Source: Chara braunii
Lineage: Eukaryota; Streptophyta; Charophyceae; Charales; Characeae
Assembly (NCBI GenBank): GCA_003427395.1
Contig: BFEA01000364.1
Location: 1,163,592-1,198,487, forward strand
DNA length: 34,896 nucleotides
Reading direction: 5' to 3'
Part shown: piece by piece, positions 8,339-17,640 of the stretch
Numbering within the stretch: position 1 is the stretch's first letter
Layout of the letters: every line of letters starts with the position of its first letter
The notes under the pieces: model-generated
Databases searched by the model: none
The model's input: the letters and a program-made list of their open reading frames with translations, nothing else
Told to the model about the DNA's origin: nothing
Translations under genes and position numbers: made by a program

Positions 8339-10240
8339 TCAAGGATCGGGGAAGCGTATGCCAACAGCAGCAGCGCACAGAGTCCGAAGCACTCTCGTCT
8401 CCCCTTCACACTCTTCTACTGTAGGCAGAACCTTGTGCGACTCTAGCCAGCTCATCAATCGCCCAACGTTCTCCTCAAGAAGCCTGCCCGCATTCGTCGA
8501 TGGTGCGGTCATTTTCAGCTGCCTGCGCACTTGGTAAATCTTGTCCTCCAGTCTGCTTCTCGCCTCCCACCTCCTCCTGGTCACTTCATCATATTCCTGA
8601 TATATTCTCGCCTCCTCTTCCATCTTCCTGATCTCATCGCCTGTCAATCTTGCTTCCTCCCCCCTGAAAGTCGCGAAGCTCATCCTCCCAGTACGGATTT
8701 CCATAGCCTGCGCATGGATTAGTCCGTTCAGGTCCACGTTCAGGGTCAGCCTTACCTCTGCCTGTCCTCTCGGCAAGCACTGCAGTCCATCCAACAAGAA
8801 AGACCCAATGAAGTGATTGTCCTTGCACATAATGCGCTCTCCCTCGTAGATGGGGATGCAAGCACTAGTTTGGTTGTCGCTTGCTGTGGACAGCGTGGTC
8901 CCCCCCGATGCCGGGAGAGCCGTGTTCCTCTGGATGACATTCTCCATTCGCCACATCTCTTCCGTGTCCCTTTCACAGCCGCCGATGCCGGCTCCTATAC
9001 TTAGCGCAGTGACCTCAACCACCGTCAGATCTTTGAGCTGAGATGTGGTTTCTTGGGTTAGCATCCCCCCCATCACCGCAGCACCGTAGGCAACAGCTTC
9101 GTCGGCACTGATGGACTTCTTAGGATCTCGTCCGCCGAAGAGCTCTTTAAGCATGGACTGAATTTTTGGGACTCGAGTAGACCCGCCTACAAGAATGACC
9201 TCGAAGATGTCCCACGCCTGGACGTGCGCTCCTTCGAGAGCTTCTTTGGCTTTATTTATGCACCTCTCAAACAGATCTCGATTAAGCTCCTCGAACACCG
9301 CCCGGCTGACGCTCACGAATTGCCCGGCGTTAGCGTCCACCTCCACGATGGCGCTGTGGCGGGATGACAGCTCGTGCTTGGCCAGCATACATGCTCTCCG
9401 CAGACAGGTCAAGCGACTCGGGTTCTTCAAGATGGAAGTGTCACGGCCCTTTTGGCGCTCGATCACATGATCCAGCAGTCGCTCGTCGAAGTCCACTCCT
9501 CCCAGATGCGTGTCCCCGGACAGAGCTTGCACAGTGCAGCTTTTGGAGCCCATCTCCATAATGGCGACGTCGCAGGTGCCTCCGCCGAGGTCGAACACCA
9601 TCACCTTCTTCTTCTGCTCAACGAACAAACAATCCTTGTGAAGGCCGTATGCCAACGCGGCCACCGAGGGCTCGTTGGCTATCCTGAGCACATTGAGACC
9701 AGCTATGGCTCCGGCGTCCTCAGTCGCTTGTCTCTGCGCCTGGTTGAAATATGCAGGCACGGTAATCACTGCATCCCTGACTTGGCAGTCGAGATAAGCT
9801 TCGGCGATCTGCTTCATCTTTCTTAACAGCATGCCAGAGATCTCTTCCGGGCTGTACAGCTTCTCCGCCTCCTGCTCGGTCTTAATCTGGATGCGCGGCT
9901 GGCCCCCCGATCCTTCGATGACCTTGAATGGCCATAGACGAACGTCTTTCTGGACCGTTGGATCGTTGAACTTGCGTCCGATGAGCCGCTTGATCTCGTA
10001 CACCGTGTTCTGCAGATTCATGGCCGCTTGATTCTTCGCGGTGTCGCCAACCAGTCGCTCAGAGTCAACGAAAGCAACACAGGAAGGAGTGATGCGATTG
10101 CCATTCTCGTTAGGGATGATCTCCACACCATCCTTTCTCCAAACTGCCACGCAGCAGAAAGAAGTCCCGAGGTCGATGCCTATCACAGGTCCGCCTGTTC
10201 GTTGTACTACCTCCCTTCCTTCGCCTTCAACCAATGCCAT
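8339..10240 (-). CDS. Divergent HSP70-family chaperone, intronless
   Basis: Encodes 633 residues from the ATG at 10240 (MALVEGEG...) to a TGA. The frame runs further upstream only to a TAA-GTG, and that extra part is translated from a CT-rich leader, so the ATG at 10240 is preferred. HSP70 proteins are ATP-driven chaperones that cycle on exposed hydrophobic segments with J-protein and exchange-factor partners. All three family signatures are present: IDLGTSFC (22-29), VFDLGGGTCDVAIM (215-228) and ILVGGSTRVPKI (349-360). Expected catalytic residues are in place: Asp23, Lys84 in KRLIGRKF, Glu190 in NEP, Asp217 and Thr222. The linker reads LKDLTVVEVTALSIG (402-416), so the usual DLLLLDV is altered. 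The substrate-binding half is diverged: NVDLNGLIHAQA replaces the usual DIDANGILNVSA. The lid is short and the protein ends FPDP with no EEVD (cytosolic) or HDEL (ER) tail. No N-terminal signal or transit peptide is evident, so a cytosolic location is inferred. No internal stop or frameshift. Confidence 0.93.
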   Translation of the reverse strand: MALVEGEGREVVQRTGGPVIGIDLGTSFCCVAVWRKDGVEIIPNENGNRITPSCVAFVDSERLVGDTAKNQAAMNLQNTVYEIKRLIGRKFNDPTVQKDVRLWPFKVIEGSGGQPRIQIKTEQEAEKLYSPEEISGMLLRKMKQIAEAYLDCQVRDAVITVPAYFNQAQRQATEDAGAIAGLNVLRIANEPSVAALAYGLHKDCLFVEQKKKVMVFDLGGGTCDVAIMEMGSKSCTVQALSGDTHLGGVDFDERLLDHVIERQKGRDTSILKNPSRLTCLRRACMLAKHELSSRHSAIVEVDANAGQFVSVSRAVFEELNRDLFERCINKAKEALEGAHVQAWDIFEVILVGGSTRVPKIQSMLKELFGGRDPKKSISADEAVAYGAAVMGGMLTQETTSQLKDLTVVEVTALSIGAGIGGCERDTEEMWRMENVIQRNTALPASGGTTLSTASDNQTSACIPIYEGERIMCKDNHFIGSFLLDGLQCLPRGQAEVRLTLNVDLNGLIHAQAMEIRTGRMSFATFRGEEARLTGDEIRKMEEEARIYQEYDEVTRRRWEARSRLEDKIYQVRRQLKMTAPSTNAGRLLEENVGRLMSWLESHKVLPTVEECEGETRVLRTLCAAAVGIRFPDP

Positions 10241-10320
10241 TGCTTCGAGTTCCTCCCTCTCTCTCTCTCTTCTTCCCCTCCCACTAGAAGAGCTGCTGTA
10301 GCACCACACTTATGCACTTC
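10241..10320 (-). promoter_or_regulatory. Presumed HSP70 leader with CT/GA tract
   Basis: Immediately upstream of the HSP70 ATG the minus strand is purine-rich (about 10256-10275, GAGAGAGAG-type) and in frame gives a RERERE stretch. This looks like an untranslated leader. I do not see a convincing TATA box or heat-shock element in the next few hundred bases, but the transcription start is unknown. Confidence 0.3.
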
Positions 10321-10520
10321 ACGAGGTTGGCAGCTAGCCAACGGGGACTTACTCCCCCCCCGCCTAAGGCTGGGTTGCTTCTTACGGCAGGGACGACGGC
10401 ACCTCAGCGCCAAACCTGCACAGCACCTGTCTAGTATCTACCTGCCCCTGCCTGCGATAGCCGTGAGGTCACGTGCTCACGGCCAGTCTCACGCGAACCG
10501 CGTAAGAGTAAACGAGCCTA

Positions 10521-10810
10521 CGAGAGAGAGAGAGAACTCCTTTCACGATTAGTATCAAATCTCGTTCACACATCTCAGACGACCTACCCAGACCCATACA
10601 TCCGCAAACGGCAGAAAACTACCGTCCAAGCGACAGCGCTTCCTCCGCAACACACAGACACAGAGAGAGAGAGAGAGAGAGAGCTCAGAGACAGAGAGAG
10701 AGAGAGCTCCTTCCACGATAAGTATCAATGTTCATTCATACATGCATCTCGGACGACCTAGTCAGACCCGTACATGCGCAAACGGCAGAGAATTACCACC
10801 CAAGGTACCA
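10521..10810 (+). repeat. 170-bp offset tandem duplication upstream of HSP70
   Basis: Two copies (about 10521-10640 and 10691-10810) each start in a GAGAGAGA run and continue CTCCTT(T/C)CACGAT.AGTATCAA, CTC.GACGACCTA, CAGACCC.TACAT and GCAAACGGCAGA.AA.TACC. They lie 280-570 bases upstream of the HSP70 start codon and could be part of its 5' flank. Confidence 0.8.
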
Positions 10811-11030
10811 GCCGACCTAGAGCGGCCGGGGGGAAAAAAACGAAGGAACCAATCCACCAAGACAGAGAAGAACGCCAGGATCTGTATTTCACCCTCGTCT
10901 GAACTACGTTGGCAACGTACCCTCCGCGCAAGACAGCGAATCGCCATCAAGGAGGTATCTGACGGTATGTACGCAGCGATTCACAGCTAACTACGTCGGC
11001 TGGTCAAAGGTATATGACCGTATTTACGCC

Positions 11031-11118
11031 ATGACTGTGATGTATACGACCGTCATGACGTCCAGAAATAAGGAATGACTGTGATGTATACGACCGTCAT
11101 CACGTCCAGAAATAAGGA
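11031..11118 (+). repeat. 44-bp perfect-like tandem pair
   Basis: ATGACTGTGATGTATACGAC starts both copies (11031, 11075), followed by CGTCAT.ACGTCCAGAAATAAGGA. Each unit contains an inverted pair (ATGACTGTGATGTATAC / GTATACGACCGTCAT), so a small hairpin is possible. Confidence 0.85.
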
Positions 11119-11261
11119 ATAAAGTCCTAGTGTGAGGACCGTGAGGTCGCTCTTGAAGTCAAAACCGATCAAGGTGGCCGCGGGTATCGCCTTCAGAACA
11201 TATATTGGCCGCAGTTGCACCAATATTTTGGATGCCCCAGTTGCACCAATATTTTGGATGA

Positions 11262-11762
11262 TCCAGCGGCCTAGCTCAGTTGGTAAGGCACGCAAGTGGC
11301 ATTCAGAAGGTCTTGGGTTCAATCCCCATTGGCCTGATGTAGCTTCCTTGGCATGCTTGGCGCCCACCACCTAGAGATAGCATGTTGGTCCCCCCAATTG
11401 GCATTAAAAAGCAGTCTCTGCTGATGTTCATAGGGGGCGGGGTAATGGGGGAGGGGTAATGGGGGAGGCACAGCGACTGGCCCATCGAAGAAGCTCGGTC
11501 CTGGTGCTACCGGCTGACCCCTGGCCGGTATCGCCCACCTGCTGTAACAGGTATCGCACCTGCTGGTGGGTGCAGGCCCCGCATGTTCCCTCGTTGGAGG
11601 CTTGAGCACGGATGTCGGGGTTCCCCGTAATACTATAATGACAATAAAAAAGGCCTGAAAGGCCGTCCTGTCCAGATTCGACAGGTAATTGAATTGGTTG
11701 GGCTTAAAGAATTAGCCTTAAGAAAAAAAAAGAAAAAAAAAAAAAAAGAAAAAAAAAAAGAA
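11262..11762 (+). mobile_element. tRNA-derived SINE, copy 1, with 8-bp target duplication
   Basis: The head carries Pol III promoter boxes of tRNA type: TAGCTCAGTTGG (box A, about 11272-11283) and GGTTCAATCCC (box B, about 11317-11327). The body shares GGCTGACCCCTGGCCGGTAT, TGTTCCCTCGTTGGAGGCTT and a tail CTGAAAGGCCGTCCTGTCCA with copy 2 at 15652-16067. It ends in an A-rich tract (11722-11762). TTGGATGA flanks both ends (11254-11261 and 11763-11770), a target-site duplication. Non-autonomous; it would depend on a LINE partner. Just upstream, CCAGTTGCACCAATATTTTG is duplicated in tandem. Confidence 0.9.
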
Positions 11763-11770
11763 TTGGATGA

Positions 11771-12884
11771 CCCTGCATTCACAATGTTAGCAGATGCGGG
11801 ACGCTTTGTGCAAAAAACTTACCCCATAAACACTTTGGGACGAAGCAAGGCCAAGGTCGGAGGCGTCAGAGGGCTGGCAGAGATCCAGGTTTGGTCGTTG
11901 CTCCCCCCTAGGCGGGCACAGGGCTTTTTTTTCGCTTTTTGCTTTTTTTTTTTTTTTTTTACGGTCCAATGTGAAACGGTATTCACCAGTTCACAGTAGC
12001 TGATGCAGATCCCAGGGCTCTATCCCTAGTCCCCACCTTACCTGTGTACAGTACCTGTGTCGCCCCGTAGACTTGAACCCCCGACCTGTGTATTTTTAAC
12101 AGTTGATAGGTTGTCATAGGGTCCATAGGTAGCATGGGGTTCGAGCTGTAGACCTGTCGGATAGGATTCCTAGTCAGGTCTAAGGGTCGTAGCTGTAGCC
12201 TTCTCGAAGAGTCAGGGTCGTAGCTGCTACAGTCCAGAAGGGTCAAAGTCGTACCTGCTACAGGACCGAAAGGCCAAGTCCACAGCCTTCCGGAAGGTCT
12301 GAGAAGTGGCCTTTCGGAGAGTCCCACAGACTTAGGCAAGTGGGCAAGTGGCGAGGCAAGTGGTGGAGTTTGCCCATGCAGAGTCAGCAGTCCCAGTCCT
12401 AGGCAGTCCGGTCCAGTCAAGCAAGAACCGCATGGGACTGTGTGCACACCGGGCCTGGGAAAGGGGCCAGACCAACGCACCGCAGAAGTATAAATCAAGA
12501 GGCAGCGCCCAGCCATTCATTCATTCCTGTGTGAGCCATGCGGAAGCACTGCCATAGTGACTTGTGCAAGGAGGTCTGCAGTGAGCCCGAAGACGAAGTG
12601 GGCAGAGAGACGAACCATAGCCATAGCGATAGGGTAGAGGTAGCCATAGCCACCATAGCTGTAGTTAGTGTTTAGTGTGTGTGTGTGTGAGTGTTCAGAG
12701 AGAAGCATGTGGGATATCCAGGGTGATCCACTGTTTGCGAACAGAGAGTTGTTTGGGCGTTGTTTCGCCATAGCCATCGAAAGTGAACTCATATTCGGTT
12801 TGCCATATCTCTGAGTTTTGAATGGGCGCATGTCGCCAGTTGCTGCGCTACTGTTTGCATGCATGTAAAGTGTGAATGAAAACA
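11771..12884. other. Non-coding stretch with a degenerate 30-40 bp tandem block
   Basis: At about 12180-12300 the block GGGTCGTAGCTG(TAGCC/CTACA)...CCAGAAGG/CGAAAGG recurs roughly three times. CCATAGCCATAGC-type words cluster at 12615-12665. A poly-T run is at 11945-11961. The minus-strand frames at 11983-12906 show no domain. Confidence 0.4.
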
Positions 12885-12888
12885 AGTC

Positions 12889-12974
12889 TGATTGCAGATG
12901 GACCACAGATCAGATATTAAACTGATCAGAACAGATACTGCACTTGATCTTAGCCAAAAGACCGAGAAAGGTAT
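12889..12974 (-). pseudogene. U2 snRNA fragment (5' part only)
   Basis: Read on the minus strand from 12974 it begins ATACCTTTCTCGG, the plant U2 5' end, then has TTTTGGCTAAGATCAAGTG, the branch-point-pairing region AGTATCTGTTCT and CAGTTTAATATCTGAT, followed by GTGGTCCATC resembling plant stem-loop II. The match stops after about 86 nt; the Sm site and 3' stem-loops are absent. It carries substitutions (CGGTC for CGGCC, GATCAG for TATCAG). U2 pairs with the intron branch site in the spliceosome, but this copy is truncated and most likely a retro-pseudogene or the head of a composite repeat. Confidence 0.85.
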
Positions 12975-13034
12975 TGAGACTACACTGGCTTTGTTTCCTT
13001 TCTTTCTTTCCTTCTTTTTGACAATCTATACGCC

Positions 13035-13143
13035 TACCTTCTTCCCCCGAATAGAACGTACGGTCATTATATCCGTATTGAGACTGAAAGATACCCCAAA
13101 TACAGCAATAATGACCGTACGTTGTATTCGGGGGAAGAAGGTA
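13035..13143. mobile_element. TA-type MITE, copy 3 (109 bp)
   Basis: TACCTTCTTCCCCCGAATAG at the left and its inverse at the right (TTCGGGGGAAGAAGGTA). The stem continues AACGTACGGTCATTATA / CAATAATGACCGTACGTTG, around a core GACTGAAAGATA. TA at both edges. It lies 60 bases from the U2 fragment. Confidence 0.9.
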
Positions 13144-13153
13144 GTTGGGATCA

Positions 13154-13276
13154 ACTTCTTCTTCTTCTTCTTCTAATTCTTCTTCTTCTTCTTTTTTTTT
13201 TTTTTTTTTTTGTGACCTTGGAATTTTATTTCAAACAGGCCCAGTGCCCAAGGCTTACATCAACATAGCAAAGGAT
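13154..13276 (-). mobile_element. Poly(A)-ended LINE/SINE 3' tail, copy 1
   Basis: On the minus strand the sequence ATCCTTTGCTA.GTTGATGTAA...GGCACTGGGCC.GTTTGAAATAAAATTCCAAGGT.AC runs into poly(A) (13211-13190). The same segment, also ending in poly(A), is at 16252-16177. AATAAA precedes the tail. An adjacent (TTC)n run occupies 13154-13190. Only the shared 3' end is recognisable, so the element class (LINE or SINE) is inferred. Confidence 0.7.
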
Positions 13277-13370
13277 AGCATGAAAATAGCAGAGGGCACC
13301 TGGCCTCGGGTGCACTCCCCAGCCCAAGCCATCCCTCTGTAGAAAACCAGAAAACAAAAACACTTCTCAA

Positions 13371-13880
13371 CTATCTAATTCCTAATACCACCCAGTTGCC
13401 GTAGGATCTCACACAGCAATAAAAATCCTATGATAAGCACAACCAGTGAACCCCCACTGCTAAGACTGAAAACAAAAGCCAAAGGGTATCGAAACCATTT
13501 CCGAAACCATCATCCAAAAACACCAGAAACCCTCGAAAAATAAAACCTACCAAAGAGACAAAAGCACTAAAAAACATACCACCACCATGGAAAACCCCAA
13601 AACGAAAAACACAGCTTGACAATCTAATTCTAATACTGCCCAAATACCGTCCTCGATAAAAACCAAAACAAGAAGACCCAAAATCATGTCAGCAAAACGT
13701 ATGGTGGGCACGACCACCAAAGCCCAACTGCAAAAACCTAAAACAAAGAAGAACCAAAAAGTCTCGAAACCATTTCAGACACCACCATCGAAAAACACTG
13801 GAAACCCTCGGAACAACAAAAACCCAACGAACTTAGTAAAAACCAAAGCAAAAGCACTAAAAATCGTACCACCACCACGT
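13371..13880 (-). repeat. 248-bp tandem pair
   Basis: Two copies (about 13371-13618 and 13619-13880) share CTAATTC.TAATAC..CCCA, TCGAAACCATTTC.GA, CACCA.AAACCCTCG and AAAGCACTAAAAA...TACCACCACCA. They lie directly beyond the LINE/SINE tail and, by orientation, could be its tandemly repeated 3' region. No coding signal. Confidence 0.65.
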
Positions 13881-13992
13881 ACCGAACCTCAAAGACCAAG
13901 AAAACCACATTCCACTCCCTGCCTATACTACGGCGCTTTCAAGTATTACAGAGCAGAGAGAAAAGCTAGACAAACGGAAGCAAAAACCTAAA

Positions 13993-14679
13993 GGGAAAAG
14001 TTATAGAAGCACCCCCCCGCAAAACCTTTGTATCGATATCTCCCCAAAATGGACTTGCTGGATTTGAGGTCCCCCAATAACTTTTCTGTAATTCTTGCTC
14101 CCAGGTCTGAGGCCGGTAGGGCCTCAGACCGGGTCTGAGGCCGCGATAGCTGATAAGCTTGGCTCTTTTCGAAGTTTCCATTCGGCCTGCGGCACACTTG
14201 CACTTTCTTGGATGTATCTTTCTCGAATCGGGCCCAGGTGAGGTGAAGGCCCAAGTACCTCCGGCCGTACTGGGCCGGTAACGCCCGCTATGCAAAAATG
14301 GCGGGAAGTCATTTTCGGACCTATGCCACACTTGCACTTTCTTGGATGTATCTTTCTTGAATCGGGCCCAGGTGAGGTGAAGGAAGTGCGGACGCGAGTA
14401 TGCTATGCCCTCTCGAATGTACCGAACCCGAATATCGGCCACGTACAACTGGGTTGGCTGGCGGCTGGAAATGTACCGAACCCGAATATCGCCCACGTAC
14501 AACTGGGTAGCCTTGGTTATCAATCTGCCGCGGCCTCAGCCCCGGACTGAGGCCCTACCGGCTCAGACCGGGGAGCAAGAATAACAGAAAAGTTATTGGG
14601 GGACCTCAAATGCAGCAAGTCCATTTTGGGGAGAAATCGATACAAAGGTTTTGCCACGGGGAGCTTCTATGCTTTTCCC
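13993..14679. mobile_element. GGGAAAAG-type inverted-repeat element, copy 2 (687 bp)
   Basis: Ends GGGAAAAGTTATAGAAGC and GCTTCTATGCTTTTCCC are inverses. The arms extend over 100 bases through AAACCTTTGTATCGAT, CCCCAAAATGGACTTGCTG and CCCCCAATAACTTTTCTGT, and continue into a CGGTCTGAGGC/GCCTCAG block. The interior holds two direct duplications: TTGCACTTTCTTGGATGTAT (about 14197 and 14333) and AATGTACCGAACCCGAATAT (14417 and 14471). No transposase frame; non-autonomous. Confidence 0.85.
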
Positions 14680-15627
14680 ACACCTAAACCTACCATACTA
14701 CGCACAACAACATCGGGCCCGCATCCCGCACAAAATTGGCTCCAATTACTCTGTATGGTCGAATAACCCAAAGGCACGCAAGAGCTCTCGCCCAACCACC
14801 AATACTCCCCTCAAAACCAGCTCGGCAGAAGATTGCACAGGCCCACTCTCTTTCAAAAAAGGGAATGAGCCCGTCTTGCTCTCAACGACCGAACATGAAC
14901 AATCAGGAAAATAACGCAGGCCCACTCTCTTTCAAAACACGGAACTAGCCCACTTGTCCTGACGCGCGAGGCGGCATATACGTAGATGCCAGTGGAGTTG
15001 AAATGAACAATCTCAAGAGGCACGCTCCATATACAGTCTTCAAATCTCCAGCCAGGTGCACCGTCGGTGCCCTGGTCAAAGCTCCATATAGCGTATTGCA
15101 GGCGGCGAAGATAACCGTGCAGCACCGCGACGCCCAGCACCCACTCCCAACTCCCAACATAGCTGCGGCAGACTCCCCCACCCGCCATGCTGGCCAAGCT
15201 CTGCTCCCGCGCGCGAGCAAGAGCAGCCGCCGTGGGCCGCCAGGGACAGCCGGGCATAGCGACCACAGCTTCGGGCAACGCCCAAGCCCCTAGCGCCGGC
15301 AGCTTCGGGCGATAGCGCTAGGCCGCTTTGGCCAGGGAGGGAACTTCAACGAGACTTGAGCCTGGTGGCCTCTGGATGAGAACTGGCCGTACACCATGAA
15401 GGTGGCCTGATGCCTCACATGCATCTACATGCCACACATGGACAGATTCGTAGCAGCAAAGTAGCAAAGGAGGGCTGAGGATTCAGTTCGGGATCGGGAA
15501 GCCCTTTCGGTACCTTCCAAAGACAGATTTGTGCAGGTGGGCGCATCGCGCCCAATTGGGTGATTTTTTTTTTTTGTTAAAGGGTTCAAATTGAATCTCA
15601 AAAAACAAAAAAAAAGAAGATAGTGTA
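14680..15627. other. Non-coding stretch with a small duplication
   Basis: CAGGCCCACTCTCTTTCAAA recurs at about 14838 and 14912. The overlapping minus-strand frames at 14853-15285 lack a domain and lie in GC-rich sequence, so they are not called. Confidence 0.4.
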
Positions 15628-16130
15628 CATCCGTTAAAATTGTAATGATAATCCAGCGGCCTAGCTCGGTTGGTAAGGCACGCAAGTGGCATTCAGGGGG
15701 TCCTGGGTTCAATCCCCATTGGCCTCATGTCCCCATAGCCTGTTGGTACTCCCAATTGGCATTGGGCAGAGACTGCTGATGCTCATGGGGGGAGGGGACC
15801 ACCACCTGAGGGGAGGCACAGTGACTTGCCCATAGAAGAACCTCAGTCCTGATGCTACTGGCTGACCCCTGGCCGGTATCGCCCACCTGCTGCTGGTGGG
15901 TGCAGCTCCCATATGTTCCCTCGTTGGAGGCTTGAGCAAGAATGTGGCTGCTTCGGGGTTCCCCTTAATACATACTATAAATAATGACAATAAAAAACAC
16001 CTGAAAGGCCGTCCTGTCCAGATTCTACAGGTCATTGGCCTTCAAAAAAAAAAAAAAAAAAAAAAAATTGGAACGATACAAAGAAGATTAGCATGGCGCC
16101 TGCGCAAGGATGGCACGCATAAATCGAGAA
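15628..16130 (+). pseudogene. U6 snRNA copy interrupted by a SINE
   Basis: The 5' part (ACATCCGTTAAAATTGTAAT, about 15628-15651) resembles plant U6 ACATCCGATAAAATTGGAAC. The remainder (16064-16130) reads AAAATTGGAACGATACAAAG, AGATTAGCATGGC, CTGCGCAAGGATG, ACGCATAAATCGAGAAG. Between them lies the 15652-16067 SINE, and AAAATTG.AA.GATA is present at both junctions as a 15-base target duplication. U6 forms the spliceosome catalytic core; this copy is broken and also has substitutions in the ACAGAG box (ACAAAG). Confidence 0.8.
15652..16067 (+). mobile_element. tRNA-derived SINE, copy 2, inserted in U6
   Basis: Same family as 11262-11762: TAGCTCGGTTGG (box A), GGTTCAATCCCC (box B), then GGCTGACCCCTGGCCGGTAT, TGTTCCCTCGTTGGAGGCTT and CTGAAAGGCCGTCCTGTCCA, ending in a poly-A run (16044-16067). 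The body is about 85 bases shorter than copy 1, mainly through internal gaps. Flanked by a 15-bp imperfect target duplication derived from U6. Confidence 0.9.
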
Positions 16131-16176
16131 GTAAGTAGTAATTTGGGGATTGATCTGGGTTTTCCTGCTAAAGGAG

Positions 16177-16252
16177 TTTTTTTTTTTGTAACCTTGGAAT
16201 TTTATTTCAAACGGGCCCAGTGCCCAAGGCTTACATCAACCTAGCAAAGGAT
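16177..16252 (-). mobile_element. Poly(A)-ended LINE/SINE 3' tail, copy 2
   Basis: Matches 13190-13276 with only a few substitutions over about 75 bases, including GTTTGAAATAAAATTCCAAG and a poly(A) tail (poly-T on the + strand at 16177-16187). Similarity ends after ATCC on the minus strand, consistent with 5' truncation. Confidence 0.75.
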
Positions 16253-17489
16253 CATAGAACTGGCTACTGTAGTGCGGACTTGGCGATGTCTTCTGTGCCT
16301 TCTTGGATCAGACACAGCTCATTGGGAATAGTTCTTTTGTGTCACACTCTCGTAGATTCTAATTGGCAATAGCTTTTTTTGTGTCTCTTAGATTCTACTT
16401 CGGGTATGTTTGGGCTTTAGGGTCAACGTGAGCATAGCATAGCGCGGAATTTTGTGAGATCCTTTAGGTTTTTCGGATTGCATATGGCTCTGTAGGAGTT
16501 CTGCTCCTAAGGCTTGTTTTCGTTGAGTCTAATTAGGGTACTATATTAAAAAAAAAAAAAAAAAAAAAAAAGGGTACTACATAAATTTAGCAATACTCTA
16601 GGGCAGTGTGGCTATCCACTCAGGTTCGTTGTTGGTGATTAATGGTTGGGATTTGACTCCGTTTGAGAAATTCTTGATAGAATTGTTGGCTGTAGTCGGG
16701 GATGGGATTGGTAGAGACTCGAGTGTGCCTTTCTCACCCTCATATGGCTACAGCATAACCCGTTTTCCGGCAAATAATGGAACAATGGGCTTTCTCTTCT
16801 CAAAAAAAAGAAAAAGAGAAAACTAGGGCGCAATCATGGTTCTCAGTTTTGAATGCATTTCAGTCACCATTTCGCGAATTTTGCTCCAAAGCCACGAAAA
16901 TCGTGAATGTATCCAACCCATCTTTAGGGTTGGGTGGGGATGAGTTGTATTCGAGGGATGCCTGAACTGCATTCAAAAATAAAAACGTGACTGGGCCCTA
17001 CTTACCCCAACAGGGGAAAAAAAAAAGGGGGTGGGGGGGCGGGGGGGTTTAAAAACGGAAAATTTTAACCAAAAAGATAGATCCAGTGAGTGTAGCATCT
17101 GTTCTGATTAGATGAATCTGGTCAGTTCAGAAAGGGTTTTCTTTTCTCTTTTATGTTAAATCATCCCACAAGACTATGAGAGATTTATCCGTTGCTATGA
17201 AGTATGTAGCCGCCTAGGGGAGCAGATGCAGTCGTTTTCTTTTGTTGTGTCGTGTGCCGTGTGGCTAGGCCGTTTGACACACAAACGTTAGGGTAGAAGA
17301 GGGAAGTGTAAAGCTTGCTCGGGCGGGGGAGGGGATGGGGTCTATGGGGTTAATCTTTGAGTTTTTTTTTTCTTCTGAAAACTAATGTATATTCTTCTCT
17401 CAATCTTGTTTGTATATATTTTTCCTCATCTATCTCATCCTCTCCCTACGCTGTGTCGCACCGACCAAACCTGGTCGCAAGCGAAGTCC
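16253..17489. other. Non-coding stretch
   Basis: A poly-A run of about 24 at 16548-16571 and A/G runs near 17018-17050. No conserved reading frame; the small frames at 16608-16965 are not supported by any domain. Confidence 0.4.
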
Positions 17490-17640
17490 ACATACATCCA
17501 AGGGGTCAAGTTTTTTAAGAACGCCGGACCCTCAGGAGCGGCACATTTGGACGAGTTGTTGGCCAAAACACTCGGTTTCAATTTCGTTCAAAAATTACAA
17601 AATGTCCATTTTGACGAAATGGCAGTTAAGGAGACCAAGT
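17490..17640 (+). mobile_element. Fragment related to the 2.8-3.2 kb hairpin element
   Basis: Shares ACGCCGGACC, the TTGGCCAAAACACTCGGTTT block, CAATTTCGTTCAAAAA and AAATGTCCATTTTGACGAAA with the right arm of the element at 2833-3190. Only one arm is present. Immediately after, GGCAGTTAAGGAGACCAAGT is duplicated in tandem. Confidence 0.7.

Noticed and set aside
11262-11335. Possible functional tRNA gene
   Set aside because: Box A and box B are present, but the arms do not form a convincing cloverleaf and the sequence continues into a shared SINE body with a poly-A tail.
13966-14523. 185-codon minus-strand frame with internal repeats (YVGDIRVRYI, YVADIRVRYI)
   Set aside because: The repetition comes from the direct duplications inside the GGGAAAAG-type element; not a gene.
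14853-15285. Overlapping minus-strand frames of 90-141 codons
   Set aside because: GC-rich, no domain, overlapped in several phases and spanning a small duplication.
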